Shown: positions 12,142 through 27,744 of the stretch, in pieces
How positions within the stretch are numbered: the stretch's first letter is position 1
How the letters are laid out: every line of letters starts with the position of its first letter
Source of the DNA: Oncorhynchus masou masou
Taxonomy: Eukaryota > Chordata > Actinopteri > Salmoniformes > Salmonidae
Direction: 5' to 3'
DNA: 64,000 bases
NCBI RefSeq assembly: GCF_036934945.1
Contig: NW_027001135.1
Span: forward strand, 124,001-188,000
Notes under the pieces: model-generated
The model's database searches: none
What the model was told of the DNA's origin: nothing
Seen by the model: the letters and a program-made list of their open reading frames with translations, nothing else
Position numbers and translations under genes: made by a program

Positions 12142-15100
12142 GCTTTAACTCTGTCCTGAGGGAAACTAGTGTCCATACTGGCTCATGTCCTACCTTAACT
12201 CTGTCCTGAGGGAGACTAGTGTCCATACTGGCTCATGTCCTACCTTAACTCTGTCCTGAGGGAGACTAGTGTCCATACTGGCTCATGTCCTACCTTAACT
12301 CTGTCCTGAGGGAGACTAGTGTCCATACTGGTTCATGTCCTACCTTAACTCTGTCCTGAGGGAGACTAGTGTCCATACTGGTTCATGTCCTACCTTAACT
12401 CTGTCCTGAGGGAGACTAGTGTCCATACTGGTTCATGTCCTACCTTAACTCTGTCCTGAGGGAGACTAGTGTCCATACTGGTTCATGTCCTACATTAACT
12501 CTGTCCTGAGGGAGACTAGTGTCCATACTGGCTCATGTCCTACCTTAACTCTGTCCTGAGGGAGACTAGTGTCCATACTGGCTCATGTCCTACCTTAACT
12601 CTGTCCTGAGGGAGACTAGTGTCCATACTGGTTCATGTCCTACCTTAACTCTGTCCCGAGGGAGACTAGTGTCCATACTGGTTCATGTCCTACCTTAACT
12701 CTGTCCTGAGGGAGACTAGTGTCCATACTGGTTCATGTCCTACCTTAACTCTGTCCTGAGGGAGACTAGTGTCCATACTGGTTCATGTCATACCTTAACT
12801 CTGTCCTGAGGGAGACTAGTGTCCATACTGGTTCATGTCATACCTTAACTCTGTCCTGAGGGAGACTAGTGTCCATACTGGTTCATGTCCTACCTTAACT
12901 CTGTCCTGAGGGAGACTAGTGTCCATACTGGTTCATGTCCTACCTTAACTCTGTCCTGAGGGAGACTAGTGTCCATACTGGTTCATGTCCTACATTAACT
13001 CTGTCCTGAGGAGACTAGTGTCCATACTGGCTCATGTCCTACCTTAACTCTGTCCTGAGGGAGACTAGTGTCCATACTGGCTCATGTCCTACCTTAACTC
13101 TGTCCTGAGGGAGACTAGTGTCCATACTGGTTCATGTCCTACCTTAACTCTGTCCTGAGGGAGACTAGTGTCCATACTGGTTCATGTCCTACCTTAACTC
13201 TGTCCTGAGGGAGACTAGTGTCCATACTGGTTCATGTCCTACCTTAACTCTGTCCTGAGGGAGACTAGTGTCCATACTGGTTCATGTCATACCTTAACTC
13301 TGTCCTGAGGGAGACTAGTGTCCATACTGGTTCATGTCATACCTTAACTCTGTCCTGAGGGAGACTAGTGTCCATACTGGTTCATGTCCTACCTTAACTC
13401 TGTCCTGAGGGAGACTAGTGTCCATACTGGTTCATGTCCTACCTTAACTCTGTCCTGAGGGAGACTAGTGTCCATACTGGTTCATGTCCTACATTAACTC
13501 TGTCCTGAGGGAGACTAGTGTCCATACTGGTTCATGTCCTACCTTAACTCTGTCCTGGGGGAGACTAGTGTCCCTGTCATACTGGCTCATGTCCTACATT
13601 AACTCTGTCCTGAGGGAGACTAGAGTCCCTGTCATACTGGTTCATGTCCTACCTTAACTCTGTCCTGAGGGAGACTAGTGTCCATACCGGTTCATGTCCT
13701 ACCTTAACTCTGTCCTGAGGGAGACTAGTGTCCATACTGGTTCATGTCCTACCTTAACTCTGTCCTGAGGGAGACTAGTGTCCATACTGGTTCATGTCCT
13801 ACCTTAACTCTGTCCTGAGGGAGACTAGTGTCCCTGTCATACTGGTTCATGTCCTACCTTAACTCTGTCCTGAGGGAGACTAGTGTCCATACTGGTTCAT
13901 GTCCTACCTTAACTCTGTCCTGAGGGAGACTAGTGTCCATACTGGTTCATGTCCTACCTTAACTCTGTCCTGAGGGAGACTAGTGTCCATACTGGTTCAT
14001 GTCCTACCTTAACTCTGTCCTGAGGGAGACTAGTGTCCATACTGGTTCATGTCCTACCTTAACTCTGTCCTGAGAGAGACTAGTGTCCATACTGGTTCAT
14101 GTCCTACCTTAACTCTGTCCTGAGGGAGACTAGTGTCCATACTGGTTCATGTCCTACCTTAACTCTGTCCTGAGGGAGACTAGTGTCCATACTGGTTCAT
14201 GTCCTACCTTAACTCTGTCGTAAGGGAGACTAGTGTCCATACTGGTTCATGTCCTACCTTAACTCTGTCCTGAGAGAGACTAGTGTCCATACTGGTTCAT
14301 GTCCTACCTTAACTCTGTCCTGAGGGAGACTAGTGTCCATACTGGTTCATGTCCTACCTTAACTCTGTCCTGAGGGAGACTAGTGTCCATACTGGTTCAT
14401 GTCCTACCTTAACTCTGTCCTGAGGGAGACTAGTGTCCATACTGGTTCATGTCCTACCTTAACTCTGTCCTGAGAGAGACTAGTGTCCATACTGGTTCAT
14501 GTCCTACCTTAACTCTGTCCTGAGGGAGACTAGTGTCCATACTGGTTCATGTCCTACCTTAACTCTGTCCTGAGGGAGACTAGTGTCCCTGTCATACTAG
14601 TTCATGTCCTACCTTAACTCTGTCCTGAGGGAGACTAGTGTCCATACTGGTTCATGTCCTACCTTAACTCTGTCCTGAGGGAGACTAGTGTCCATACCGG
14701 TTCATGTCCTACCTTAACTCTGTCCTGAGGGAGACTAGTGTCCATACTGGTTCATGTCCTACCTTAACTCTGTCCTGAGGGAGACTAGTGTCCATACTGG
14801 TTCATGTCCTACCTTAACTCTGTCCTGAGGGAGACTAGTGTCCATACTGGTTCATGTCCTACCTTAACTCTGTCCTGAGGGAGACTAGTGTCCATACTGG
14901 TTCATGTCATACCTTAACTCTGTCCTGAGGGAGACTAGTGTCCATACTGGTTCATGTCATACCTTAACTCTGTCCTTAGGGAGACTAGTGTCCATACTGG
15001 TTCATGTCCTACCTTAACTCTGTCCTGAGGGAGACTAGTGTCCATACTGGTTCATGTCCTACCTTAACTCTGTCCTGAGGGAGACTAGTGTCCATACTGG

Positions 15101-18100
15101 TTCATGTCCTACCTTAACTCTGTCCTGAGGGAGACTAGTGTCCATACTGTTTCATGTCCTACCTTAACTCTGTCCTGAGAGGGACTAGTGTCCCTGTCAT
15201 ACTGGTTCATGTCCTACCTTAACTCTGTCCTGAGGGAGACTAGTGTCCATACTGGTTCATGTCCTACCTTAACTCTGTCCTGAGGGAGACTAGTGTCCAT
15301 ACTGGTTCATGTCCTACCTTAACTCTGTCCTGAGGGAGACTAGTGTCCATACTGGTTCATGTCCTACCTTAACTCTGTCCTGAGAGAGACTAGTGTCCAT
15401 ACTGGTTCATGTCCTACCTTAACTCTGTCCTGAGGGAGACTAGTGTCCCTGTCATACTGGTTCATGTCCTACCTTAACTCTGTCCTGAGTGAGACTAGTG
15501 TCCCTGTCATACTGGTTCATGGCCTACCTTAACTCTGTCCTGAGGGAGACTAGTGTCCCTGTCATACTGGCTCATGTCCTACCTTAACTCTGTCCTGAGG
15601 GAGACTAGTGTCCATACTGGTTCATGTCCTACCTTAACTCTGTCCTGAGGGAGACTAGTGTCCATACTGGTTCATGTCCTACCTTAACTCTGTCCTGAGG
15701 GAGACTAGTGTCCATGTCATACTGGTTCATGTCCTACCTTAACTCTGTCCTGAGGGAGACTAGTGTCCATACTGGTTCATGTCCTACCTTAACTCTGTCC
15801 TGAGGGAGACTAGTGTCCATACTGGTTCATGTCCTAATTTAACTCTGTCCTGAGGGAGACTAGTGTCCCTGTCATACTAGTTCATGTCCTACCTTAACTC
15901 TGTCCTGAGGGAGACTAGTGTCCATACTGGTTCATGTCCTACCTTAACTCTGTCCTGGGGGAGACTAGTGTCCCTGTCATACTGGTTCATGTCCTACCTT
16001 AACTCTGTCCTGAGGGAGACTAGTGTCCCTGTCATACTGGTTCATGTCCTACCTTAACTCTGTCCTGAGGGAGACTAGTGTCCCTGTCATACTGGTTCAT
16101 GTCCTACCTTAACTCTGTCCTGAGGGAGACTAGTGTCCATACTGGTTCATGTCCTACCTTAACTCTGTTCTGAGGGAGACTAGTGTCCATACTGGTTCAT
16201 ATCCTACCTTAACTCTGTTCTGAGGGAGACTAGTGTCCATACTGGTTCATGTCCTACCTTAACTCTGTCCTGAGGGAGACTAATGTCCCTGTCATACTGG
16301 CTCATGTCCTACCTTAACTCTGTCCTGAGGGAGACTAGTGTCCCTGTCATACTGGTTCATGTCCTACCTTAACTCTGTCCTGAGGGAGACTAGTGTCCAT
16401 ACTGGTTCATGTCCTACCTTAACTCTGTCCTGAGGGAGACTAGTGTCCATACTGGTTCATGTCCTACCTTAACTCTGTCCTGAGGGAGACTAGTGTCCCT
16501 GTCATACTGATTCATGTCCTACCTTAACTCTGTCCTGAGGGAGACTAGCGTCCATACTAGTTCATGTCCTACCTTAACTCTGTCCTGAGGGAGACTAGTG
16601 TCCATACTGGTTCATGTCCTACCTTAACTCTGTCCTGAGGGAGACTAGTGTCCATACTGGTTCATGTCCTACCTTAACTCTGTCCTGAGCGAGACTAGTG
16701 TCCCTGTCATACTGGTTCATGTCCTACCTTAACTCTGTCCTGGGGGAGACTAGTGTCCCTGTCATACTGGTTCATGTCCTACCTTAACTCTGTCCTGAGG
16801 GAGACTAGTGTCCCTGTCATACTGGTTCATGTCCTACCTTAACTCTGTCCTGAGGGAGACTAGTGTCTCTGTCATACTGGTTCATGTCCTACCTTAACTC
16901 TGTCCTGAGGGAGACTAGCGTCCATACTAGTTCATGTCCTACCATAACTCTGTCCTGAGAGAGACTAGTGTCCATACTGGTTCATGTCCTACCTTAACTT
17001 ATTCCTGAGGGAGACTAGTGTCCCTGTCATACTGGTTCATGTCCTACCTTAACTCTGTCCTGAGGGAGACTAGCGTCCATACTAGTTCATGTCCTACCAT
17101 AACTCTGTCCTGAGGGAGACTAGTGTCCATACTGGTTCATGTCCTACCTTAACTCTGTCCTGAGGGAGACTAGTGTCCATACTGGTTCATGTCCTACCTT
17201 AACTCTGTCCTGAGGGAGACTAGTGTCCATACTGGTTCATGTCCTACCTTAACTCTGTCCTGTCCTGAGGGAGACTAGTGTCCCTGTCATACTGGTTCAT
17301 GTCCTACCTTAACCTTGTCCTGAGGGAGACTAGTGTCCCTGTCATACTGGTTCATGTCCTACGTTAAACTCTGTCCTGAGGGAGACTAGTGTCCCTGTCA
17401 TACTGGTTCATGTACTACCTTAACTCTGTCCTGGGGGAGACTAGTGTCCATACTGGTTCATGTCCTACCTTAACTCTGTCCTGAGGGAGACTAGTGTCCC
17501 TGTCATACTGGTTCATGTCCTACCTTAACTCTGTCCTGAGGAGACTAGTGTCCCTGTCATACTGGTTCATGTCCTACCTTAACTCTGTCCTGAGGGAGAC
17601 TAGTGTCCATACTGGTTCATGTCCTACCTTAACTCTGTCCTGAGGGAGACTAGTGTCCCTGTCATACTGGTTCATGTCCTACCTTAACTCTGTCCTGAGG
17701 GAGACTTGTGTCCCTGTCATACTGGTTCATGTCCTACCTTAACTCTGTCCTGAGGGAGACTAGTGTCCCTGTCATACTGGTTCATGTCCTACCTTAACTC
17801 TGTCCTGAGGGAGACTAGTGTCCCTGTCATACTGGTTCATGTCCTACATTAACTCTGTCCTGGGGGAGACTAGTGTCCATACTGGTTCATGTCCTACCTT
17901 AACTCTGTCCTGAGGGAGACTAGTGTCCATACTGGTTCATGTCCTACCTTAACTCTGTCCTGAGGGAGACTAGTGTCCATACTGGTTCATGTCCTACCTT
18001 AACTCTGTCCTGAGGGAGACTAGTGTACATACTGGTTCATGTCCTACCTTAACTCTGTCCTGAGGGAGACTAGTGTCCCTGTCATACTGGTTCATGTCAT

Positions 18101-19044
18101 ACCTTAACTCTGTCCTGAGGGAGACTAGTGTCCATACTGGTTCATGTCATACCTTAACTCTGTCCTGAGGGAGACTAGTGTCCATACTGGTTCATGTCCT
18201 ACCTTAACTCTGTCCTGAGGGAGACTAGTGTCACTGTCATACTGGCTCATGTCCTACCTTAACTCTGTCCTGAGGGAGACTAGTGTCCCTGTCATACTGG
18301 TTCATGTCCTACATTAACTCTGTCCTGAGGGAGACTAGTGTCCCTGTCATACTGGTTCATGTCCTACCTTAACTCTGTCCTGAGGGAGATTAGTGTCCCT
18401 GTCATACTGGCTCATGTCCTACCTTAACTCTGTCCTGAGGGAGACTAGTGTCCATACTGGTTCATGTCCTACCTTAACTCTGTTTTGAGGGAGACTAGTG
18501 TCCCTGTCATACTGATTCATGTCCTACCTTAACTCTGTCCTGAGGGAGACTAGTGTCCATTCTGGTTCATGTCCTACCTTAACTCTGTCCTGAGGGAGAC
18601 TAGTGTCCCTGTCATACTGGTTCATGTCCTACCTTAACTCTGTCCTGAGGGAGACTAGTGTCACTGTCATACTGGCTCATGTCCTACCTTAACTCTGTCC
18701 TGAGGGAGACTAGTGTCCCTGTCATACTGGTTCATGTCCTACCTTAATTCTGTCCTGAGGGAGACTAGTGTCCATACTGGTTCAAGTCCTACCTTAACTC
18801 TGTCCTGAGGGAGACTAGTGTCCCTGTCATACTGGTTCATGTCCTACCTTAACTCTGTCCTGAGGGAGACTAGTGTCCATACTGGTTCATGTCCTACCTT
18901 AACTCTGTCCTGAGGGAGACTAGTGTCCATACTGGTTCATGTCCTACCTTAACTCTGTCCTGAGGGAGACTAGTGTCCATACTGGTTCATGTCCTACCTT
19001 AACTCTGTCCTGAGGGAGACTAGTGTCCATGTCATACTGGTTCA
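12142..19044. repeat. 50/56-bp minisatellite, about 6.9 kb, roughly 130 copies
   Basis: The 50-bp unit contains ctgtcctgagggagactagt, then gtccatactggttcatgtcc and taccttaact. A 56-bp form carries an extra ctgtca before tactgg and becomes common after about 15.2 kb. A higher-order period of about 500 bp (ten units) is visible: tacattaact recurs at 12491, 12991 and 13490, and the gttcatgtcat pair at 12781/12831 recurs at 13280/13330. The proximal part is more uniform, while the distal part mixes 50- and 56-bp units. Confidence 0.97.
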
Positions 19045-19052
19045 GTATGTTT

Positions 19053-21804
19053 CATTATCAGGTCTAGTTGCTCCAGTCATTATCAGGTCTAGTTGCTCCA
19101 GTCATTATCAGGTCTAGTTGCTCCAGTCATTATCAGGTCTAGTTGCTCCAGTCATTATCAGGTCTAGTTGCTCCAGTCATTATCAGGTCTAGTTGCTCCA
19201 GTCATTATTAGGTCTAGTTGCTCCAGTCATTATCAGGTCTAGTTGCTCCAGTCATTATCAGGTCTAGTTGCTCCAGTCATTATCAGGTCTCGTTGCTCTA
19301 GTCATTATCAGGTCTAGTTGCTCCAGTCATTATCAGGTCTAGTTGCTCCAGTCATTATCAGGTCTAGTTGCTCCAGTCATTATCAGGTCTAGTTGCTCCA
19401 GTCATTATCAGGTCTAGTTGTTCCAGTCATTATCAGGTCTAGTTGCTCCAGTCATTATCAGGTCTAGTTGATCCAGTCATTATCAGGTCTAGTTGCTCCA
19501 GTCATTATCAGGTCTAGTTGCTCCAGTCATTATCAGGTCTAGTTGTTCCAGTCATTATCAGGTCTAGTTGTTCCAGTCATTATCAGGTCTAGTTGCTCCA
19601 GTCATTATCAGGTCTAGTTGCTCCAGTCATTATCAGGTCTAGTTGCTCCAGTCATTATCAGGTCTAGTTGCTCCAGTCATTATCAGGTCTAGTTGCTCCA
19701 GTCATTATCAGGTCTAGTTGCTCCAGTCATTATCAGGTCTAGTTGCTCCAGTCATTATCAGGTCTCGTTGCTCCAGTCATTATCTGTTCTCGTTGCTCCA
19801 GTCATTATAAGGTCTAGTTGCTCCAGTCATTATCAGGTCTAGTTGCTCCAGTCATTATCAGGTCTAGTTGCTCCAGTCATTATCAGGTCTAGTTGCTCCA
19901 GTCATTATCAGGTCTAGTTGCTCCAGTCATTATCAGGTCTAGTTGCTCCAGTCATTATCAGGTCTAGTTGCTCCAGTCATTATCAGGTCTAGTTGCTCCA
20001 GTCATTAACAGGTCTAGTTGCTCCAGTCATTATCAGGTCTAGTTGCTCCAGTCATTATCAGGTCTAGTTGCTCCAGTCATTATCAGGTCTAGTTGCTCCA
20101 GTCATTATCAGGTCTAGTTGCTCCAGTCATTATCAGGTCTAGTTGCTCCAGTCATTATCAGGTCTAGTTGCTCCAGTCATTATCAGGTCTAGTTGCTCCA
20201 GTCATTATCAGGTCTAGTTGCTCCAGTCATTATCAGGTCTAGTTGCTCCAGTCATTATCTGGTCTAGTTGCTCCAGTCATTATCTGGTCTAGTTGCTCCA
20301 GTCATTATCAGGTCTCGTTGCTCCAGTCATTATCAGGTCTAGTTGCTCCAGTCATTATCAGGTCTAGTTGCTCCAGTCATTATCAGGTCTAGTTGCTCCA
20401 GTCATTATCAGGTCTAGTTGCTCCAGTCATTATCAGGTCTAGTTGCTCCAGTCATTATCAGGTCTAGTTGCTCCAGTCATTATCAGGTCTAGTTGTTCCA
20501 GTCATTATCCAGGTCTAGTTGCTCCAGTCATTATCAGGTCTAGTTGCTCCAGTCATTATCAGGTCTAGTTGCTCCAGTCATTATCAGGTCTAGTTGCTCC
20601 AGTCATTATCAGGTCTAGTTGCTCCAGTCATTATCAGGTCTAGTTGCTCCAGTCATTATCAGGTCTAGTTGCTCCAGTCATTATCAGGTCTAGTTGCTCC
20701 AGTCATTATCAGGTCTAGTTGCTCCAGTCATTATCCAGGTCTAGTTGCTCCAGTCATTATCAGGTCTAGTTGCTCCAGTCATTATCAGGTCTAGTTGCTC
20801 CAGTCATTATCAGGTCTAGTTGCTCCAGTCATTATCAGGTCTAGTTGCTCCAGTCATTATCTGGTCTAGTTGCTCCAGTCATTATCTGGTCTAGTTGCTC
20901 CAGTCATTATCAGGTCTCGTTGCTCCAGTCATTATCAGGTCTAGTTGCTCCAGTCATTATCAGGTCTAGTTGCTCCAGTCATTATCAGGTCTAGTTGCTC
21001 CAGTCATTATCAGGTCTAGTTGCTCCAGTCATTATCAGGTCTAGTTGCTCCAGTCATTATCAGGTCTAGTTGCTCCAGTCATTATCAGGTCTAGTTGTTC
21101 CAGTCATTATCCAGGTCTAGTTGCTCCAGTCATTATCAGGTCTCGTTGCTCCAGTCATTATCAGGTCTAGTTGCTCCAGTCATTATCAGGTCTAGTTGCT
21201 CCAGTCATTATCAGGTCTAGTTGCTCCAGTCATTATCAGGTCTAGTTGCTCCAGTCATTATCAGGTCTAGTTGCTCCAGTCATTATCAGGTCTAGTTGCT
21301 CTAGTCATTATCAGGTCTAGTTGCTCCAGTCATTATCCAGGTCTAGTTGCTCCAGTCATTATCAGGTCTAGTTGCTCCAGTCATTATCAGGTCTAGTTGC
21401 TCCAGTCATTATCAGGTCTAGTTGCTCCAGTCATTATCAGGTCTAGTTGCTCCAGTCATTATCAGGTCTAGTTGCTCCAGTCATTATCAGGTCTAGTTGC
21501 TCCAGTCATTATCAGGTCTAGTTGTTCCAGTCATTATCAGGTCTAGTTGCTCCAGTCATTATCAGGTCTAGTTGCTCCAGTCATTATCAGGTCTAGTTGT
21601 TCCAGTCATTATCAGGTCTAGTTGCTCCAGTCATTATCAGGTCTAGTTGCTCCAGTCATTATCAGGTCTAGTTGCTCCAGTCATTATCAGGTCTAGTTGT
21701 TCCAGTCATTATCAGTTCTAGTTGCTCCAGTCATTATCAGGTCTAGTTGCTCCAGTCATTATCAGGTCTAGTTGCTCCAGTCATTATCAGGTCTACTTGC
21801 TCCA
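19053..21804. repeat. 25-bp minisatellite, about 110 copies
   Basis: The unit is cattatcagg plus tctagttgctccagt, 25 bp. Variants include ttgttcc, ctcgttg, tatctgg and a one-base insertion tatccagg. The variants tatctgg (20256 and 20858) and ttgttcc followed by tatccagg (20491 and 21093) recur 602 bp apart, so a block of about 24 units was duplicated. The array starts only a few bases after the 50/56-bp array ends. Confidence 0.97.
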
Positions 21805-21973
21805 ATATTTAGTGAATAAACAAACACACATTGGAATGTTATTATGGTAATATTATGAATCTGACCGGACTTAAAATTCTGTCATGAAAAATTGTAATTA
21901 CGTTTGACAAAATTAATCATAAGGAAGTTGTAGATAAACAACAACTCGTGATTTAAACAGCAAACATTATCAA
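21805..21973. other. Short unique AT-rich spacer
   Basis: About 170 bp of single-copy, AT-rich DNA between the 25-bp and 57-bp arrays. No gene, element or regulatory site can be supported. Confidence 0.5.
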
Positions 21974-22450
21974 TGAGGAGTAGTGATGCTCGGTACCTGG
22001 TCACCTGCTGAAGACAATATGCTAGACAGTAGTTTCTATGAGGAGGAGGGTACCTGGTCACCTGCTGATGACAATATGCTAGACAGTAGTTTCTATGAGG
22101 AGGAGGGTACCTGGTCACCTGCTGATGACAATATGCTAGACAGTAGTTTCTATGAGGAGGAGGGATACCTGGTCACCTGCTGATGACAATATGCTAGACA
22201 GTAGTTTCTATGAGGAGGGGTGGTACCTGGTCACCTGCTGATGACAATATGCTAGACAGTAGTGTCTATGAGGAGGAGGGATACCTGGTCACCTGCTGAT
22301 GACAATATGCTAGACAGTAGTGTCTATGAGGAGGAGGGTACCTGGTCACCTGCTGATGACAATACGCTAGACAGTAGTTTCTATGAGGAGGGGTGGTACC
22401 TGGTCACCTGCTAGACAATAGTTTCTATGAGGAGTACTGATGCTTGGTAT
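21974..22450. repeat. 57-bp minisatellite, about 7 copies
   Basis: The unit has ggtacctggtcacctgctga, then tgacaatatgctagacagt and agtttctatgaggaggag. The period is 57 bp (19 codons), so one plus-strand frame stays open for 66 codons with the repeat GTWSPADDNMLDSSFYEEE until a one-base insertion breaks it. Later copies vary in length and the last one is deleted internally. The sequence before the first copy and after the last copy (atgaggagtaNtgatgct) is shared, marking the ancestral single-copy flanks. Confidence 0.95.
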
Positions 22451-23237
22451 CAGCTAGCCTATTGAAGGTTGTGCTAGCCAACTCTGGTTCAAATTCAATT
22501 CTTTATGTACTTTCGTTTTTTTGTTGTTTCCAAACGGTTTCTTTCTCAGAGTTTTAATGTATTATTTCATATTCAGGCAGATATCTATTGAGTTAAATTA
22601 CAACGTTACCTACCTAAATATACTGATCATTCACAATGCATTCACCTTTACTTAGAATTTAGTCTGAACATACTGAAACTATTAGTAGTTATGAGCCTGT
22701 TTTCTAATGAAGCCGCTGCCACCCTCCTGTTAATGACGGTTTAAATGTGGCATCTTCACCACAAACAACTTGTCTCCTCATCTCTAGATCAAAGCGTTGT
22801 GGGGTTCGACCCAGTTTCTCCCTGAGATTCAGACTAGTTTCTCCAGCCTGTTACAGCTGCAACGCCCCCTCAGGAGTACCGTGCTGAGATAAAGCCATCT
22901 CTCACAGCCCTCTGAAAGCCCTTATTGTAGACAGACTGGCTGATTGGGTAATTAGCTCACTAGGAATTATTAAGGCCATTGGAATCAAGTCAATAAGCAT
23001 GATGCTGTACATAGGAAGAGAGCTTCTGTATACGCAATCAATAGCTATTCACTTAGACTTTGTCAATCACCATATGGTTGATGTAAATGTGTTTATGCCA
23101 ACAATGTTACAGACAGAACAACATGGACCAATCTGTATTTTTGTTGTTGTTCATCTCAAAACGGCAATATTTCATAGTGTATCGTAAGGTTTTTATTTAT
23201 CCAAGTTGAAAGTAACACAGTGTGTATTCAGTAGTCA
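22451..23237. other. Single-copy island, possible conserved non-coding DNA
   Basis: Nearly 800 bp of non-repetitive DNA. No open frame looks like an exon; the 62-codon plus frame at 22999-23187 matches nothing I recognise. The part around 22930-23010 has clustered AT-rich words (gggtaattagctcac, ggaattattaaggcc) of the kind found in homeodomain-binding enhancers. That reading is inference. Confidence 0.45.
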
Positions 23238-23923
23238 GGAACATGTTAATTAATTAAAGGAAACGGAGGAAGGAGCAGCGGCCACTGTTGGACGGAACAT
23301 GAATCATATTAGCTGTTAATTAACTAAAGGAAACGGAGGAAGGAGCAGCGGCCACTGTTGGAGGGAACATGAATCATATTAGCTGTTAATTAACTAAAGG
23401 AAACGGAGGAAGGAGCAGCGGCCACTGTTGGAGGGAACATGAATCATATTAGCTGTTAATTAACTAAAGGAAACGGAGGAAGGAGCAGCGGCCACTGTTG
23501 GAGGGAACATGAATCATATTAGCTGTTAATTAATTAAAGGAAACGGAGGAAGGAGCAGCGGCCACTGTTGGACGGAACATGAATCATATTAGCTGTTAAT
23601 TAATTAAAGGAAACGGAGGAAGGAGCAGCGGCCACTGTTGGACGGAACATGAATCATATTAGCTGTTAATTAATTAAAGGAAACGGAGGAAGGAGCAGCG
23701 GCCACTGTTGGACGGAACATGAATCATATTAGCTGTTAATTAATTAAAGGAAACGGAGGAAGGAGCAGCGGCCACTGTTGGACGGAACATGAATCATATT
23801 AGCTGTTAATTAATTAAAGGAAACGGAGGAAGGAGCAGCGGCCACTGTTGGACGGAACATGAATCATATTAGCTGTTAATTAACTAAAGGAAATGGAGGA
23901 AGGAGCAGCGGCCAGTGTTGGAC
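23238..23923. repeat. 70-bp minisatellite, about 9.7 copies
   Basis: The unit contains gttaattaactaaaggaaac, ggaggaaggagcagcggcca and gaacatgaatcatattagct, 70 bp in total. Copies differ at two main sites (taactaa/taattaa and ggaggg/ggacgg). The two-site haplotypes are grouped: a run of one type in copies 2-4, then the other, which suggests local spread of each variant. Confidence 0.97.
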
Positions 23924-26628
<2,705 letters not shown>

Positions 26629-26889
26629 GTTCCTCAGATAATTAAGTCTTCAGAACGGAGGGTTATTATGTATTTACTTATAAGGGACAATGCACATTAA
26701 TCAACATCTATATTACAGTAATGCAACATCCATGTGAATGTGCACGGGGTTAGCCAAAAGCTAATTAGTTCCCGTAGTCCCAGGGCAGCTCAGGACATTT
26801 ACACAGTCACAATACAAATACTCACTGAAACAATACAACATACCAAATACATTACATCCAATAATATATCATTCTAACGACAACAACGA

Positions 26890-27060
26890 CACTGTCATCA
26901 GCTGTCGTCTGACATATGAGGAACCACTGATAACTCGTGTGTTCAGGTTTGGATAGAATTTGAGCCGTGTTTTCAGTTGAAATGTAAAAGTACAATAATC
27001 AGTGCAGCTTCTCAAGTCCAATGGGCGTTGCATTCCTGTATGTTGTAGCTGCGTGGAAAA
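26890..27060 (-). pseudogene. LINE reverse-transcriptase C-terminal fragment
   Basis: Reading the minus strand from about 27057, one frame gives the end of the protein, including a LRSCTDYCTFTFQLKTRLK-like stretch that resembles the common C-terminal end of L2/CR1-like polyproteins, then a stop near 26890. The sequence from there to about 26640 is the presumed 3' untranslated region, ending next to the TG tract. The fragment is cut off from the rest of the reverse transcriptase by the 12-bp array. Confidence 0.7.
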
Positions 27061-27068
27061 GGGACAAC

Positions 27069-27729
27069 ACTGCCCTGGTTACTGCCCTGGTTACTGCCTT
27101 GGTTACTGCCCTGGTTACTGCCCTGGTTACTGCCTTGGTTACTGCCCTGGTTACTGCCCTGGTTACTGCCCTGGTTACTGCCTTGGTTACTGCCCTAGTT
27201 GCTGCCCTGCTACTGCCCTAGTTACTGCCCTAGTTACTGTCCTGGTTACTGCCTTGGTTACTGCCCTAGTTGCTGCCCTGGTTACTGCCCTAGTTACTGC
27301 CCTTGTTACTGCCCTGGTTACTGCCTTGGTTACTGCCCTGGTTATTGCCTTGGTTACTGCCCTAGTTACTGCCCTGGTTACTGCCCTAGTTACTGCCCTG
27401 GTTACTGCCTTGGTTGCTGCCCTGGTTATTGCCTTGGTTACTGCCCTAGTTACTGCCCTGGTTACTGCCCTAGTTACTGCCCTGGTTACTGCCCTAGTTA
27501 CTGCCCTGCTTACTGCCTTGGTTGCTGCCCTGGTACTGCCTTGGTTACTGCCCTAGTTGCTGCCCTGGTTACTGCCTTGGTTACTGCCCTGGTTACTGTC
27601 CTGGTTACTGCCTTGGTTACTGCCCTAGTTGCTGCCCTGGTTACTGCCCTAGTTACTGCCCTAGTTACTGCCCTGGTTACTGCCTTGGTTACTGCCCTGG
27701 TTACTGCCCTGGGTACTGCCCTAGTTATC
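27069..27729. repeat. 12-bp minisatellite inside the LINE, about 55 copies
   Basis: The unit is tgccctggttac with variants tgccttggttac, tgccctagttac and tgccctagttgc. A few copies have one-base deletions. Since 12 is a multiple of three, plus-strand frames stay open with repeats such as CPGY or ALVT. The array sits between two parts of the LINE reading frame, so it expanded within the inserted element. Confidence 0.97.
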
Positions 27730-27744
27730 CTAGTGGTGCATTAT

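Noticed and set aside
21983..22183. Possible small acidic repeat protein (GTWSPADDNMLDSSFYEEE)
   Set aside because: The 19-codon period keeps the frame open for three copies only; a one-base insertion then breaks it, and there is no unique coding flank.
22999..23187. 62-codon plus frame as an exon
   Set aside because: No recognisable domain, no clear splice sites and no supporting composition.
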